In this document: positions 39,873 to 48,724 of the stretch, piece after piece
Layout: each line of letters begins with the position of its first letter
How positions within the stretch are numbered: the stretch's first letter is position 1
From: Palsa-465 sp963800475
Lineage (GTDB): Bacteria > Actinomycetota > Thermoleophilia > Solirubrobacterales > Solirubrobacteraceae
Length of the DNA stretch: 64,000 nucleotides
Reading direction: 5' to 3'
Assembly (NCBI GenBank): GCA_963800475.1
Contig: CAWDAZ010000004.1
Coordinates: 1,054,001 to 1,118,000 of the forward strand
Made by a program: the position numbers and the translations under genes
The notes under the pieces: model-generated
Databases searched by the model: none
Told to the model about the DNA's origin: nothing
The model's input: only the letters and a program-made list of their open reading frames with translations

Positions 39873-41307
39873 CGGCGAGCGCACCGCCGAGGAACGCGAG
39901 GCGGCGCGGCTCGAGCGCGAGCGCCGGCGGGCCGCGCAGGCCGGGCATCACGGGGATGTGGATGGGCCCCCGAACGATGGCGATCCGGTTCTCCATGGCT
40001 TAACCCCAGCGCCATCGTTCGAGGAGGAGACCCCGGCGCCATCGTTCGAGGAGGAGACCCCGGCGCCATCGTTCGAGGAGGAGACCCCAGCGCCATCGTT
40101 CGAGGAGGAGACCCCGGCGCCATCGTTCGAGGAGTCGGACGAGCCGCATGACGACGGGAACGAGCTAGCGTCCGGGACTCGCCGCGTCGGCTGGCGCGAG
40201 CGCACGGACGCCTCGCGCGCGCACACGGACGCGTCGGGCGGCGAGCGACGCGGGCGCACCCATTCGCGCCGAGCGAGGATCCTCGTGGTGCTCGCGCTGG
40301 TGGTCGGGGTGGCTCTGATCTGGTTCCTGGTCGAGCTGTTTCAGCCGTTCCACGGCTCAGGTCACGGCAGCGTGACGGTCACGATCCCCGCCCACTCGAG
40401 CTCGAGCGAGGTCGGCGACATCCTCGAGCGCGACGGTGTGATCTCCTCGAGCTTCTTCTTCGAGATCCGCGCGTTGCTGTCGGGCGACAAGGGCAAGCTC
40501 CGCTCCGGCACCTACCACCTCAGGCAGGACATGAGCTACGGCGCCGCGCTCAAAGTGCTGACGACGCCGCCGCCGGCCGTCAAGACGACCGGCGTGACGA
40601 TCATTCCGGGCAGCACGCGCGCTCAGGTCAGCGCACGACTGCATCAGGAGCGAGTGCACGGGAGCTATCTGGCCGCGACCCGCCACTCGCCGCTGCTCAA
40701 CCCGGCGCGGTACGGCGCCCCACGCAGTACCCCGACGCTGGAGGGGTTCATGTTCCCCGACACCTACCAGCTGCGGGTCCCGGTCAGCGTGTCGGCACTG
40801 GTGGCCGATCAGCTGAGCGCGTTCAAGAAGCAGTTCGCAACGGTCGGGATGGGCTTTGCCCAAAGCAAGCATCTGACCCCCTACGACGTGTTGATCATCG
40901 CCTCGATCATCGAGAAGGAGGCGGCGACGGCACACGACCGCCCGCTGGTCGCGTCGGTCATCTACAACCGCCTGCGCGACCACATCCCGCTCGGGATGGA
41001 CTCCACGACCCGCTACGAGTTCAACGACTACACGACGCCGCTGACCGCCGCCCAGCTGTCGGCGCGGTCGCCGTACAACACCCGGCTGAATACAGGGCTT
41101 CCGCCGACCCCGATCAGCAATCCGGGCATCGCCGCGATCCGGGCCGCGGCGGCCCCGGCGCGCACCAACTACCTGTACTTCGTCGTCAAGCCGTGCGGCA
41201 ACGGCGAGAGCGTGTTCGAGTCCAGCTACACGAAGTTCCTGCAGGACTCGGCGCACTACCAGGCGGCGCGGGCGCAGCGCGGGGGGCGCTCGCCGGTGAA
41301 CTGCTGA
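39865..41307 (+). CDS. mltG: endolytic murein transglycosylase
   Basis: 480 residues from GTG 39865. A charged Glu/Ala-rich cytoplasmic N-terminus with five 9-residue repeats (ETPAPSFEE), a transmembrane helix (ILVVLALVVGVALIWFLVEL) and the YceG domain with IASIIEKEAATAHDRPLVAS (catalytic Glu) and IYNRLRDHIPLGMDSTTRYE. It cuts nascent peptidoglycan. The start codon lies within ruvX; aroE follows 5 bp after the stop. Confidence 0.93.
   Translation: MADGERTAEEREAARLERERRRAAQAGHHGDVDGPPNDGDPVLHGLTPAPSFEEETPAPSFEEETPAPSFEEETPAPSFEEETPAPSFEESDEPHDDGNELASGTRRVGWRERTDASRAHTDASGGERRGRTHSRRARILVVLALVVGVALIWFLVELFQPFHGSGHGSVTVTIPAHSSSSEVGDILERDGVISSSFFFEIRALLSGDKGKLRSGTYHLRQDMSYGAALKVLTTPPPAVKTTGVTIIPGSTRAQVSARLHQERVHGSYLAATRHSPLLNPARYGAPRSTPTLEGFMFPDTYQLRVPVSVSALVADQLSAFKKQFATVGMGFAQSKHLTPYDVLIIASIIEKEAATAHDRPLVASVIYNRLRDHIPLGMDSTTRYEFNDYTTPLTAAQLSARSPYNTRLNTGLPPTPISNPGIAAIRAAAAPARTNYLYFVVKPCGNGESVFESSYTKFLQDSAHYQAARAQRGGRSPVNC
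40009..40134 (+). repeat. 27-bp tandem repeat, five units, in mltG
   Basis: Unit GCCATCGTTCGAGGAGGAGA plus CCCCGGC, repeated every 27 bp from 40011; the last unit is shorter. It encodes ETPAPSFEE in the acidic N-terminus. Units are almost identical at DNA level (only a/g wobbles). An 11-bp inverted copy, GAACGATGGCG, lies at 39972-39982 just before. Confidence 0.92.
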
Positions 41308-41312
41308 GCGCG

Positions 41313-42122
41313 GTGGCCGACCGCACCCGCCTCGGCGTGCTCGGCTGGCCGGTGGCGCACAGCCGCTCGCCACAGATCCAGAACGCGGCGCTCGCGGCGG
41401 CCGGTCTGGAGCACTGGCGCTACCAGCTGCTGCCGGTTCCCCCCGGGCTGTTCGACGAGACCGTCCGAGCGCTGCCCGCGGCCGGGTTCCGCGGCGCCAA
41501 CGTGACGATCCCCCACAAGCAGGCGGCGCTCGCGCTCGCCGACGCGTCGACCGAGACCGCCCGCGCGATCGGCGCCGCGAACACGCTGACGTTCGAGGAC
41601 GACGGCGCGATCGTGGCCGACAACACGGACGCGCCCGCGCTGATCGACGCGCTCCCGTTCCCGATCGCCGGCAGGACCGCGCTGGTGCTCGGCGCCGGCG
41701 GGAGCGCCCGGGCGGCGCTGTGGGCGCTGCTGGCGGCAGGGGCCGAGGAGGTCAGGGTGTGGAGCCGGCGCCCGGAAGCGGCCCGCGCGCTCACCGGCGA
41801 GCTCGGCGGAGCGCCCGTCGGGACGGCGGCGCCCGCCGATCTGCTGGTGAACTGCACACCGGTCGGGATGCACCGCGATCCGTCAGCCTTCAAGCAGTTC
41901 CCGTTCGACGCCGATGAGATCTTGATGTATGCATGCGTCGCTGACTTCGTGTACTCGGAAGTCGCCACATCACTGGTTGAGGCCGCCGCAGCGCGGGGAG
42001 TGCCGGTCGTCGATGGGCTCGATCTGCTCGTCGGCCAGGGAGCGCTGAGCTTCGAGCGCTTCACCGGACGGCCGGCGCCGATCGACGCGATGCGCGACGC
42101 GGCGCGCAGCGCAGCCCGATGA
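41313..42122 (+). CDS. aroE: shikimate 5-dehydrogenase
   Basis: 269 residues from GTG 41313. N-terminal substrate domain with LGWPVAHSRSP and NVTIPHK (catalytic Lys), ADNTDAPALIDAL (catalytic Asp) and the NADP loop GAGGSARAALWALL. Reduces dehydroshikimate to shikimate with NADPH. The stop overlaps pilB by 4 bp (ATGA), so the enzyme gene leads into the pilus operon. Confidence 0.93.
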   Translation: MADRTRLGVLGWPVAHSRSPQIQNAALAAAGLEHWRYQLLPVPPGLFDETVRALPAAGFRGANVTIPHKQAALALADASTETARAIGAANTLTFEDDGAIVADNTDAPALIDALPFPIAGRTALVLGAGGSARAALWALLAAGAEEVRVWSRRPEAARALTGELGGAPVGTAAPADLLVNCTPVGMHRDPSAFKQFPFDADEILMYACVADFVYSEVATSLVEAAAARGVPVVDGLDLLVGQGALSFERFTGRPAPIDAMRDAARSAAR

Positions 42123-43936
42123 GCGACTGGCCCCCGCATCTGCAGCCGGTCGGTCAGGGCTCGGCCGGGTCGCCGGCCGGCGCCGATGCGGCGGCCGAGC
42201 ACGCCGCGGATTGGGACGGCGTCACGGCCCCCACCCGACGCGGCGGCTCGAGCCGATTCCTCACCGACGTGCTGATCGAGCTCGGATACTGCGACCGCGA
42301 ACGAGTCGAGCAGGCGATCGCCGAGGGCCGCGCCGCCGGCACCCCCCCCGAGCGCGTGCTGCTTGACCAGCACTCGATCACGCAACAACAGCTCTCCCGC
42401 GCGATCGCCGAGCGCTACGGGCTGGACCACCTCGACCTCGGGGTCTTCAAGGTGGACAAGGCGGCGGTCAATCTGCTCACGGCGTCGGCGGCGAAGCGCT
42501 ACAACGCGGTCCCGGTCGCGTACGCCGACGAGCGCACGCTGGTGCTCGCGATGGCCGACCCGGCGAACGTGCTGGCGGCCGACGACATCGCGCTGATGAC
42601 CCACCTCGAGGTCAAGGCGGCGGTCGCCTCGGCAGAGGACATCGCGAACCTGATCTCGCGGATGAACCGGTTCGAGGAAGCCGTCCAGGAGGCCGTCGAG
42701 GAGGGGGAGGAGGAGGCCGGCACGCTCGAGGTCATCGACCTCCGCGAGTCGGCCGACGACGCCCCGGTGATCAAGCTCGTGCACTCGATCATCGCCGAGG
42801 CGGCCGAGCGCGGCGCGTCGGACATCCACTTCGAGCCGCAATCCGACCCGAGCGGGCGCACGATGGCCGCACTGCGCGTCCGGATGCGCGTCGATGGCGT
42901 GCTGACGGACGAGATGTCGGTGCCGAGAAGGATGGTCCCGGGCGTCGTCTCCCGGATCAAGATCATGAGCGACCTCGACATCTCCGAGCGGCGCGTCCCG
43001 CAAGACGGCCGGGTCGGGCTGACGGTCGAGGGCCGACACGTCGACGTCCGTGTGGTGACGCTCCCGAGCGTCCACGGCGAGTCGGTCGTGCTGCGGATCC
43101 TCGACAAGGACAACATCGATCTCGACCTCAGAAAGCTGGGGATTCAGGAGCTCGAACTCGAGCGGTTCCGCAGGGCGTTCGGCCGCGCGCACGGAGCGGT
43201 CCTGGTCACCGGACCGACCGGCTCCGGTAAGTCGACGACGCTGTACGCCGCGCTCACCGAGCTGAACAGCCCCGACAAGGGGATCATCACGATCGAGGAC
43301 CCGGTCGAGTACCAGCTCGAGGGGATCACCCAGATCCAGATCAACCCGAAGGCGGGGCTGACGTTCGCGAACGGGCTCCGGTCGATGATGCGAGCCGACC
43401 CCGACGTGTTGATGGTCGGCGAGATCCGCGACCGCGAGACGGCCCAGATCGCGGTGGAAGGGGCGCTAACCGGGCACATGGTGCTCTCGACGCTCCACAC
43501 CAACGACGCCCCGTCGGCGATCACGCGCCTGATCGAGATGGGGATCGAGCCGTTCCTGGTCGCCTCGGCGCTCGACGGGGTCGTCGCCCAGCGCCTCGCG
43601 CGGACGCTGTGCAAGCACTGCAAGCGGCGCACGATCGTGCCGGCGGAGGTCGTGCGCGACCACGGATTCGGCGCGCAGTACGACATCGAGGCGTACGACG
43701 CCGTCGGCTGCGTCCGGTGCAACGGGATGGGCTACCGCGGCCGGACCGGGCTGTACGAGGTGATGATGATGTCCGAAGAGATCAGGACGCTCACGCTCCA
43801 GCGGGCCGCCGCCGAGCAGATCGCCGCAGTCGCGAGCCAGGAGGGGATGCGCCGGCTGCGCGACGACGGCCTGGAGAAGATCAAGGCCGGCCTGACCTCG
43901 ATGGCCGAGGTCGCGCGGGTCACCGGCAGCGCCTGA
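42119..43936 (+). CDS. pilB: type IV pilus extension ATPase (GspE/PilB)
   Basis: 605 residues. An N-terminal MshEN region (about 40-190) that in related ATPases binds c-di-GMP, then Walker A GPTGSGKSTTLY, Asp box, His box (VLSTLHTNDAPSAI), Walker B (LMVGEIRDRETAQ) and the zinc motif CKHCKRR...GCVRCNGMGYRGRTG. It powers pilin polymerisation. ATGA overlap with aroE. Confidence 0.94.
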   Translation: MSDWPPHLQPVGQGSAGSPAGADAAAEHAADWDGVTAPTRRGGSSRFLTDVLIELGYCDRERVEQAIAEGRAAGTPPERVLLDQHSITQQQLSRAIAERYGLDHLDLGVFKVDKAAVNLLTASAAKRYNAVPVAYADERTLVLAMADPANVLAADDIALMTHLEVKAAVASAEDIANLISRMNRFEEAVQEAVEEGEEEAGTLEVIDLRESADDAPVIKLVHSIIAEAAERGASDIHFEPQSDPSGRTMAALRVRMRVDGVLTDEMSVPRRMVPGVVSRIKIMSDLDISERRVPQDGRVGLTVEGRHVDVRVVTLPSVHGESVVLRILDKDNIDLDLRKLGIQELELERFRRAFGRAHGAVLVTGPTGSGKSTTLYAALTELNSPDKGIITIEDPVEYQLEGITQIQINPKAGLTFANGLRSMMRADPDVLMVGEIRDRETAQIAVEGALTGHMVLSTLHTNDAPSAITRLIEMGIEPFLVASALDGVVAQRLARTLCKHCKRRTIVPAEVVRDHGFGAQYDIEAYDAVGCVRCNGMGYRGRTGLYEVMMMSEEIRTLTLQRAAAEQIAAVASQEGMRRLRDDGLEKIKAGLTSMAEVARVTGSA

Positions 43937-43980
43937 CGCGGTCCACGCCGGACCGGAACCCGTAAGGGAATCGCGTCCGG

Positions 43981-45087
43981 ATGCCGATACGCCAGCGTAT
44001 GGAGCTCGACTTCGCCGGAGTCCTGCTCGAGGTCGTGGATCGCCGCGCCTCGGACCTCCACCTCACCGCAGGTGCGCCGCCGATGGTGCGCGTACGCGGC
44101 CGCCTGACGCCGCTCGACGGCTACCCGACGCTGACGCCGACCGAGACCCGGGAGATCGTGTACTCGATCCTGTCCAACTCCCAGCGGCAGAAGTTCGAGA
44201 ACCATTGGCAGCTCGACTTTGCCTACCAGATCCCGAACAAGGCCCGGTTCCGCGTCAACGCCTACTTCCAGCGGGCCGCGGTCGGGGCCGCGTTCCGCCT
44301 GATCCCGTTCGAGGTCGTGCCGCTCGAGACGCTCGGGCTTCCGCCCGTGGTCGCCGACTTCGCGAACAGGCCCCGGGGCCTGGTGCTGGTGACCGGGCCG
44401 ACCGGGTCGGGCAAGTCGACGACGCTCGCGTCGCTGGTCGACGTGATCAACCAGACCCGCGAAGAGCACATCATGACGATCGAGGATCCGATCGAGTTCC
44501 TGCATCAACACAAAAGGTGCATCGTCAACCAGCGCGAGCTCGGATCAGACGCGACCACGTTCGCCGACGCGCTCAAAGCGGCGCTGCGCCAGGATCCCGA
44601 CGTGATTCTGGTCGGGGAGATGCGCGACCGCGAGACGATCTCGACCGCGATCACCGCTGCGGAGACCGGGCACCTCGTGTTCGCCACCCTGCACACCCAG
44701 GACACGCCACAGACGATCGACCGGATCATCGACGTGTTCGACTCGAGTCAGCAAGGCCAGATCCGCGCCCAGCTGTCGGTTGCGCTCCAGGGGATCATGA
44801 CCCAGACCCTGCTGCCGACCGCTGACGGCGCCGGGCGCTGCGCGGCCGCGGAGGTGCTGGTTCCGACCCCAGCCGTCCGCAACCTGATCCGCGAGTCCAA
44901 GAGCCACCAGATCTACTCGGTGCTCCAGACCGGCGGTCAGTACGGGATGCAGACGATGGACGCGTCGCTGGCGAGCCTCGTGCGGGCCGGAAAGGTCACG
45001 CGTCAGATCGCCGAAGCCCGGGCGCAGTCGGCCGAGGAACTGCGCCGGCTGCTGGGCGCGCCGCCGCAGGGACAGATGGCCGCCTGA
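43981..45087 (+). CDS. pilT: type IV pilus retraction ATPase
   Basis: 368 residues. GPTGSGKSTTLASL, HIMTIEDPIEFLHQHK, VGEMRDRETISTAITAAETG, FATLHTQDTPQTIDRI are the classic PilT boxes; RASDLHLTAG at the start is the PilT N-terminal strand. Start ATG 43981; ATG 43999 is equally possible. It drives pilus disassembly. It follows pilB with a 44-bp gap. Confidence 0.94.
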   Translation: MPIRQRMELDFAGVLLEVVDRRASDLHLTAGAPPMVRVRGRLTPLDGYPTLTPTETREIVYSILSNSQRQKFENHWQLDFAYQIPNKARFRVNAYFQRAAVGAAFRLIPFEVVPLETLGLPPVVADFANRPRGLVLVTGPTGSGKSTTLASLVDVINQTREEHIMTIEDPIEFLHQHKRCIVNQRELGSDATTFADALKAALRQDPDVILVGEMRDRETISTAITAAETGHLVFATLHTQDTPQTIDRIIDVFDSSQQGQIRAQLSVALQGIMTQTLLPTADGAGRCAAAEVLVPTPAVRNLIRESKSHQIYSVLQTGGQYGMQTMDASLASLVRAGKVTRQIAEARAQSAEELRRLLGAPPQGQMAA

Positions 45088-45090
45088 TCG

Positions 45091-46299
45091 ATGCCCACCT
45101 ACAATTTCAAGGCGATGGACCTCGCGGGCATCCCGGCCAAGGGCGAGGTCGAGGCGGTCTCCAAGCAGGACGTCGCCGATCAGCTCAAGCAGCGTGGGCT
45201 GATCGTCATCGACATCGCGAACAAGTACCGCTCGCGAGAGCTGAACATCGAGCTGTTCGCGCGCGTCAAGGCGACCGAGCTTGCGGTCGCGACGCGCCAG
45301 CTGTCGACGATGATCACATCCGGGATGGCGATCCTGCGCGCGCTGCAGGTGCTCGAGAACCAGACCAAGTCGAAGCTCTTGAAGGACACGCTCGCGTCGG
45401 TGCGAGGCGACGTGGAGGCGGGGCTGCTGTTCTCGGACGCGCTCGAGCGCCATCCGAAGGTGTTCAACCCGCTGTTCGTGGCGATGGTGCGAGCCGGCGA
45501 GGCGGGAGGCGTGCTCGACGCGTCGCTGCGCCGCACGGCCGATCAGCTCGAGAAGGACGCCTCGCTGCGCCGCCAGATCCGCGCGGCGACGATCTACCCG
45601 ACGCTGGTGATCAGCTTCGCGCTGATCGTCCTGATCGCGCTGGTGGCATTCCTGATTCCGGTGTTCCAGGGCGTGTTCAAGCAGTTCGGCGGCCATCTGC
45701 CGGCGCTCACCCAGGTGATGGTGGGCCTCTCGGGCCTGATCCGTCACCAGTGGTACATCGTGATCATCGTGGTCGGCGGGCTCGCGTTCGCGTTCCTGAG
45801 GTGGAAGCGCTCGAAGTGGGGTCGCCCACAATGGGATGCGTTCAAGCTCCGGATCCCGATGAAGATCGGCAACGTCGTGCAGAAGGTTGCGATCGCGCGG
45901 TGGTCGCGAACGCTTTCGTCGCTGACTGCGGCGGGTGTCCCGATCCTGCAGGCGCTCGACATCACCGGTACCACCGCGGGCAACGCCGTGCTCGAGCAGG
46001 CGATGGATGAGGTGATCACGTCGGTCAAGTCCGGGGGCACGATCTCCGCGCCGCTGAGCAAGGCCAAGGTGTTCCCGCCGATGGTCGCGCACATGGTCGG
46101 CGTGGGGGAGGAGACCGGCGCGCTCGACGCGATGCTCTCCAAGATCGCCGAGTTCTACGAGGACGAGGTGGAAGCTGCGGTCAAGGCGCTGACCTCGATC
46201 CTCGAGCCCGCGATGATCATCTTCGTCGGCGGGATCGTCGGCGTGATCGTCATCTCGATGTACCTCCCGCTGTTCGACGTCTACAACCAGATCAGGTAG
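45091..46299 (+). CDS. pilC: type IV pilus inner-membrane platform protein
   Basis: 402 residues, PilC/GspF. Two T2SSF domains; transmembrane helices are visible as TLVISFALIVLIALVAFLIP, IVIIVVGGLAFAFL and ILEPAMIIFVGGIVGVIVIS. Motifs STMITSGMAILRALQVLE and SSLTAAGVPILQALDI. Assembles the pilus with PilB. Three genes later the pilins follow. Confidence 0.94.
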   Translation: MPTYNFKAMDLAGIPAKGEVEAVSKQDVADQLKQRGLIVIDIANKYRSRELNIELFARVKATELAVATRQLSTMITSGMAILRALQVLENQTKSKLLKDTLASVRGDVEAGLLFSDALERHPKVFNPLFVAMVRAGEAGGVLDASLRRTADQLEKDASLRRQIRAATIYPTLVISFALIVLIALVAFLIPVFQGVFKQFGGHLPALTQVMVGLSGLIRHQWYIVIIVVGGLAFAFLRWKRSKWGRPQWDAFKLRIPMKIGNVVQKVAIARWSRTLSSLTAAGVPILQALDITGTTAGNAVLEQAMDEVITSVKSGGTISAPLSKAKVFPPMVAHMVGVGEETGALDAMLSKIAEFYEDEVEAAVKALTSILEPAMIIFVGGIVGVIVISMYLPLFDVYNQIR

Positions 46300-46333
46300 G
46301 CGCGATCGCCGTACGCGGGCTATCGTCCCCGCG

Positions 46334-46972
46334 GTGATCGTGACCGAGGCGGTCAGCCGGTACCTGGCGAGTCTGCGGACATCGCCGGATCCCCTGCTCG
46401 CGGAGCTGGAGGCGCAGGCAGCACGCGAGGGGATCCCGATCGTCGTGCCGGAAACGGGCGCGCTGCTCGCCGTGCTGGCCCGTGCCGCCGGCGCGCGGCG
46501 GATCGTCGAGGTCGGGACTGCGATCGGCGTGTCGACGCTTTATCTGGCGCGCGCCCTCCCCGCCGACGGCGAGATCGTGTCGTTCGAGATCGATGAGCGC
46601 CGCCACCAGGCCGCGCGCGCCTACCTGGAGCGGGCCGGCGTCCTCGCGCGCGCCGACCTGCGGCTCCAGGACGCCCGTGAGGGCCTCGGGCACCTCGACG
46701 GCTCGTTCGACATGGCGTTCATCGATGGGGTCAAGGCCCAGTACGGCGACTACTTCGACTCGCTGCTGCCGCTGCTGCGGCCGGGCGCAGTGCTCGCCGT
46801 CGACAACGTGCTGATGTCCGGGACGGTTGCCGAGGGGCGCAGCGACGGCCACTGGACCGACGAGCAGATCGCGACAGCGCGGGCGTTCAACGAGCGGTTG
46901 CTGACGGGCGACCAGCTGACCGGGACCGTCACGCCGGTCGGCGACGGCGTGCTGATCGCGGTGCGGCGATGA
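46334..46972 (+). CDS. SAM-dependent O-methyltransferase (caffeoyl-CoA type)
   Basis: 212 residues from GTG 46334. Motif I VEVGTAIGVSTLYLARALP, then IVSFEIDERRHQAARAYLER, DMAFIDGVKAQYGDYF and VLAVDNVLMSGTV are the O-methyltransferase family 3 signatures with metal Asp residues. Small phenolic or related substrate. Unusual place between pilC and the pilins. The stop overlaps the Zn-ribbon gene by 4 bp. Confidence 0.85.
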   Translation: MIVTEAVSRYLASLRTSPDPLLAELEAQAAREGIPIVVPETGALLAVLARAAGARRIVEVGTAIGVSTLYLARALPADGEIVSFEIDERRHQAARAYLERAGVLARADLRLQDAREGLGHLDGSFDMAFIDGVKAQYGDYFDSLLPLLRPGAVLAVDNVLMSGTVAEGRSDGHWTDEQIATARAFNERLLTGDQLTGTVTPVGDGVLIAVRR

Positions 46973-47178
46973 CTCCGCCCGCGGCACGGCCGCCCGAGGA
47001 CCGCACCACGTGCACGCCCTGCCGGGGCACCGGGCGGCTGATCTCGAACCTCGGCGGCGAGCCCCATCAGGTGACGTGTCCCTGGTGCGGGGGCGCCGGT
47101 AGGTTCGTCGCGGGCCGCGATGCGCAGGAATCGCCAGCCGAACACGGCGACAGAGGTCCAGCCGCTTCAGGCAAGTAA
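46969..47178 (+). CDS. small zinc-ribbon protein, 69 aa
   Basis: Two DnaJ-like half motifs: CTPCRGTGRLISNLGGEP and TCPWCGGAGRFVAG (CxxCxGxG type). The two Cys pairs would bind one zinc. No J-domain is present. It follows the methyltransferase with ATGA overlap. Might act on folding of a partner protein; function unknown. Confidence 0.72.
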   Translation: MTPPAARPPEDRTTCTPCRGTGRLISNLGGEPHQVTCPWCGGAGRFVAGRDAQESPAEHGDRGPAASGK

Positions 47179-47203
47179 TCGCCCAAAACGTCCAATCCGC
47201 GCA

Positions 47204-47221
47204 ATTTGCTATTCAGCAAAT
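47204..47221. promoter_or_regulatory. inverted repeat upstream of pilin 1 promoter
   Basis: ATTTGCT-ATTC-AGCAAAT, a perfect 7-bp palindrome 14 bases before the -10. In units 2 and 3 the right arm is replaced, so only unit 1 keeps it. A candidate operator or the end of the previous transcript. Confidence 0.4.
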
Positions 47222-47235
47222 CGCGCTGCGGCCGA

Positions 47236-47241
47236 TATAGC
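47236..47241 (+). promoter_or_regulatory. -10 box (TATAGC) of pilin unit 1
   Basis: Conserved TATAGCT, at 48032 and 48828 in the other units too, 28 bases before the aptamer core. No clear TTGACA is seen; TTCAGC lies 18 bases upstream in unit 1. Confidence 0.45.
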
Positions 47242-47264
47242 TACTGCCAGAGTCAGGTGCCAAA

Positions 47265-47331
47265 GGCAAACCGCTCGTGAGGGCGGGACGCAAAGCCACG
47301 GACCTCCCAGTCGGAGGAAGCCGGGTTGCCA
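47265..47331 (+). ncRNA. cyclic di-GMP-I riboswitch (GEMM-I) of pilin unit 1
   Basis: The conserved core is recognisable: GGCAAACC, a hairpin with a GNRA loop (CGCTC-GTGA-GGGCG), GGGACGCAAAGCC, a second hairpin CCTCC-CAGTC-GGAGG, then GCCGGGTTGCC closing P1 with GGCAAACC. Downstream, GGGATC at 47372 can pair with GATCCC at 47396, just before the AGGAGG Shine-Dalgarno (47402-47407), or with GATCC at 47407 over the start region; this is a plausible translational switch. Copies 2 and 3 are identical in the aptamer. Confidence 0.93.
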
Positions 47332-47411
47332 CCCAGGCTCGCAGCGTCGGAGTCGAGATGGCTGGGACCAAGGGATCTGGCAAGACCCAATCACCGATCC
47401 CAGGAGGATCC

Positions 47412-47873
47412 ATGCTTGCCAAGCTGCGTCGTCGCGCCGAGGAGGAACAGGGCTTCACGCTGATCGAGCTCCTCGTCGTGATTCTGATCATCGGCATCCT
47501 TGCCGCGATCGCAATTCCGTCGTTCCTGAACCAGACCTCGAAGGCGAAGGACGCCTCGGCGAAGGAGCTGGCGCGCTCCTCGCAGACCGCGGCCGAGACG
47601 TACGCGACCGACCACAGCGGTTCATACGCGGGTATGGACGCGACGGGCATGAACTCGATCGAGCCGACGATCCCGCTGTCGAACAGCAACAACAACGCGT
47701 TCCTGAGCGCCGTCACCGTGACCGGTAGTGGTAGCGGTTACTCGGTGACCACGACCTCGGTCAACGGCAACACGTACACGATCACCCGCGACGCCAGCGG
47801 GAACGTGAGCCACAGCTGTACCGCGTCGGGTACAGGCGCCGCGGCCGGCGGCTGTGTGAGCAGCACCTGGTAG
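47412..47873 (+). CDS. pilA: major type IV pilin, copy 1
   Basis: 153 residues from ATG 47412. A short leader MLAKLRRRAEEEQG, then FTLIELLVVILIIGILAAIA, the class III prepilin cleavage and transmembrane motif with Glu at +5. The globular part is Ser/Thr/Asn-rich (SLSNSNNN region) with one Cys pair near the C-terminus (CTASGTG...GGC). It differs from copy 2 in only a few residues (ELAR/ELVR, AGMDATGMN/TGMDATGIN). Expressed behind its own riboswitch and terminator. Confidence 0.95.
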   Translation: MLAKLRRRAEEEQGFTLIELLVVILIIGILAAIAIPSFLNQTSKAKDASAKELARSSQTAAETYATDHSGSYAGMDATGMNSIEPTIPLSNSNNNAFLSAVTVTGSGSGYSVTTTSVNGNTYTITRDASGNVSHSCTASGTGAAAGGCVSSTW

Positions 47874-47898
47874 TCGCCTGAATCACGACCGCAGTTTC

Positions 47899-47928
47899 AA
47901 CGGGGCGGGCCTTGCGGCCCGCCCCGTT
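47899..47928 (+). terminator. intrinsic terminator of pilin 1
   Basis: AACGGGGCGGGCC pairs perfectly with GGCCCGCCCCGTT around a TTGC loop, then TTGTTG. A very GC-rich 13-bp stem. Confidence 0.88.
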
Positions 47929-48060
47929 TGTTGCTCTGCCGCCCGGCGACGGGTCCCACCGCGTCTCGCGCGGAATCGCACAAATGTCCAATTCGCGCAA
48001 TTTGCTATTCAGCCGGGCGCGTTGCGGCCGATATAGCTCTTGCCAGAGTCAGGTGCCAAA

Positions 48061-48127
48061 GGCAAACCGCTCGTGAGGGCGGGACGCAAAGCCACGGACC
48101 TCCCAGTCGGAGGAAGCCGGGTTGCCA
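48061..48127 (+). ncRNA. cyclic di-GMP-I riboswitch (GEMM-I) of pilin unit 2
   Basis: Identical in the aptamer core to unit 1 (GGCAAACC to GGTTGCC). A change of CA to GA follows at 48176-48177 in the expression platform. The -10 box is at 48032. Confidence 0.93.
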
Positions 48128-48207
48128 CCCAGGCTCGCAGCGTCGGAGTCGAGATGGCTGGGACCAAGGGATCTGGCGAGACCCAATCACCGATCCCAGG
48201 AGGATCC

Positions 48208-48669
48208 ATGCTTGCCAAGCTGCGTCGTCGCGCCGAGGAGGAACAGGGCTTCACGCTGATCGAGCTCCTCGTCGTGATCTTGATCATCGGCATCCTTGCC
48301 GCGATCGCAATTCCGTCGTTCTTGAATCAGACCTCGAAGGCGAAGGACGCCTCGGCGAAGGAGCTGGTGCGCTCCTCGCAGACCGCGGCCGAGACGTACG
48401 CGACCGACCACAGCGGTTCATACACGGGTATGGACGCGACGGGCATCAACTCGATTGAGCCGACGATCCCGCTGTCGAACAGCAACAACAACGCGTTCCT
48501 GAGCGCCGTCACCGTGACCGGTAGTGGTAGCGGTTACTCGGTGACCACGACCTCGGTCAACGGCAACACGTACACGATCACCCGCGACGCCAGCGGGAAC
48601 GTGAGCCACAGCTGTACCGCGTCGGGTACAGGCGCCGCGGCCGGCGGCTGTGTGAGCAGCACCTGGTAG
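48208..48669 (+). CDS. pilA: major type IV pilin, copy 2
   Basis: 153 residues; the same leader, helix and C-terminal half as copy 1 (ends with GCVSSTW). Together with copy 1 it would give the same fibre. Its first 70 codons and upstream DNA are identical to copy 3, so it lies between copies 1 and 3 as a mosaic. Own Shine-Dalgarno (AGGAGG). Confidence 0.95.
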   Translation: MLAKLRRRAEEEQGFTLIELLVVILIIGILAAIAIPSFLNQTSKAKDASAKELVRSSQTAAETYATDHSGSYTGMDATGINSIEPTIPLSNSNNNAFLSAVTVTGSGSGYSVTTTSVNGNTYTITRDASGNVSHSCTASGTGAAAGGCVSSTW

Positions 48670-48694
48670 TCGCCTGAATCACGACCGCAGTTTC

Positions 48695-48724
48695 AACGGG
48701 GCGGGCCTTGCGGCCCGCCCCGTT
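48695..48724 (+). terminator. intrinsic terminator of pilin 2
   Basis: Same 13-bp stem and TTGC loop as the one at 47899. Confidence 0.88.

Noticed and set aside
40009..40134. CRISPR array
   Set aside because: Repeats are contiguous with no spacers and stay in the mltG frame.
44545..46092. 515-codon minus-strand frame across pilT and pilC
   Set aside because: Shadow of the two well-defined pilus genes.
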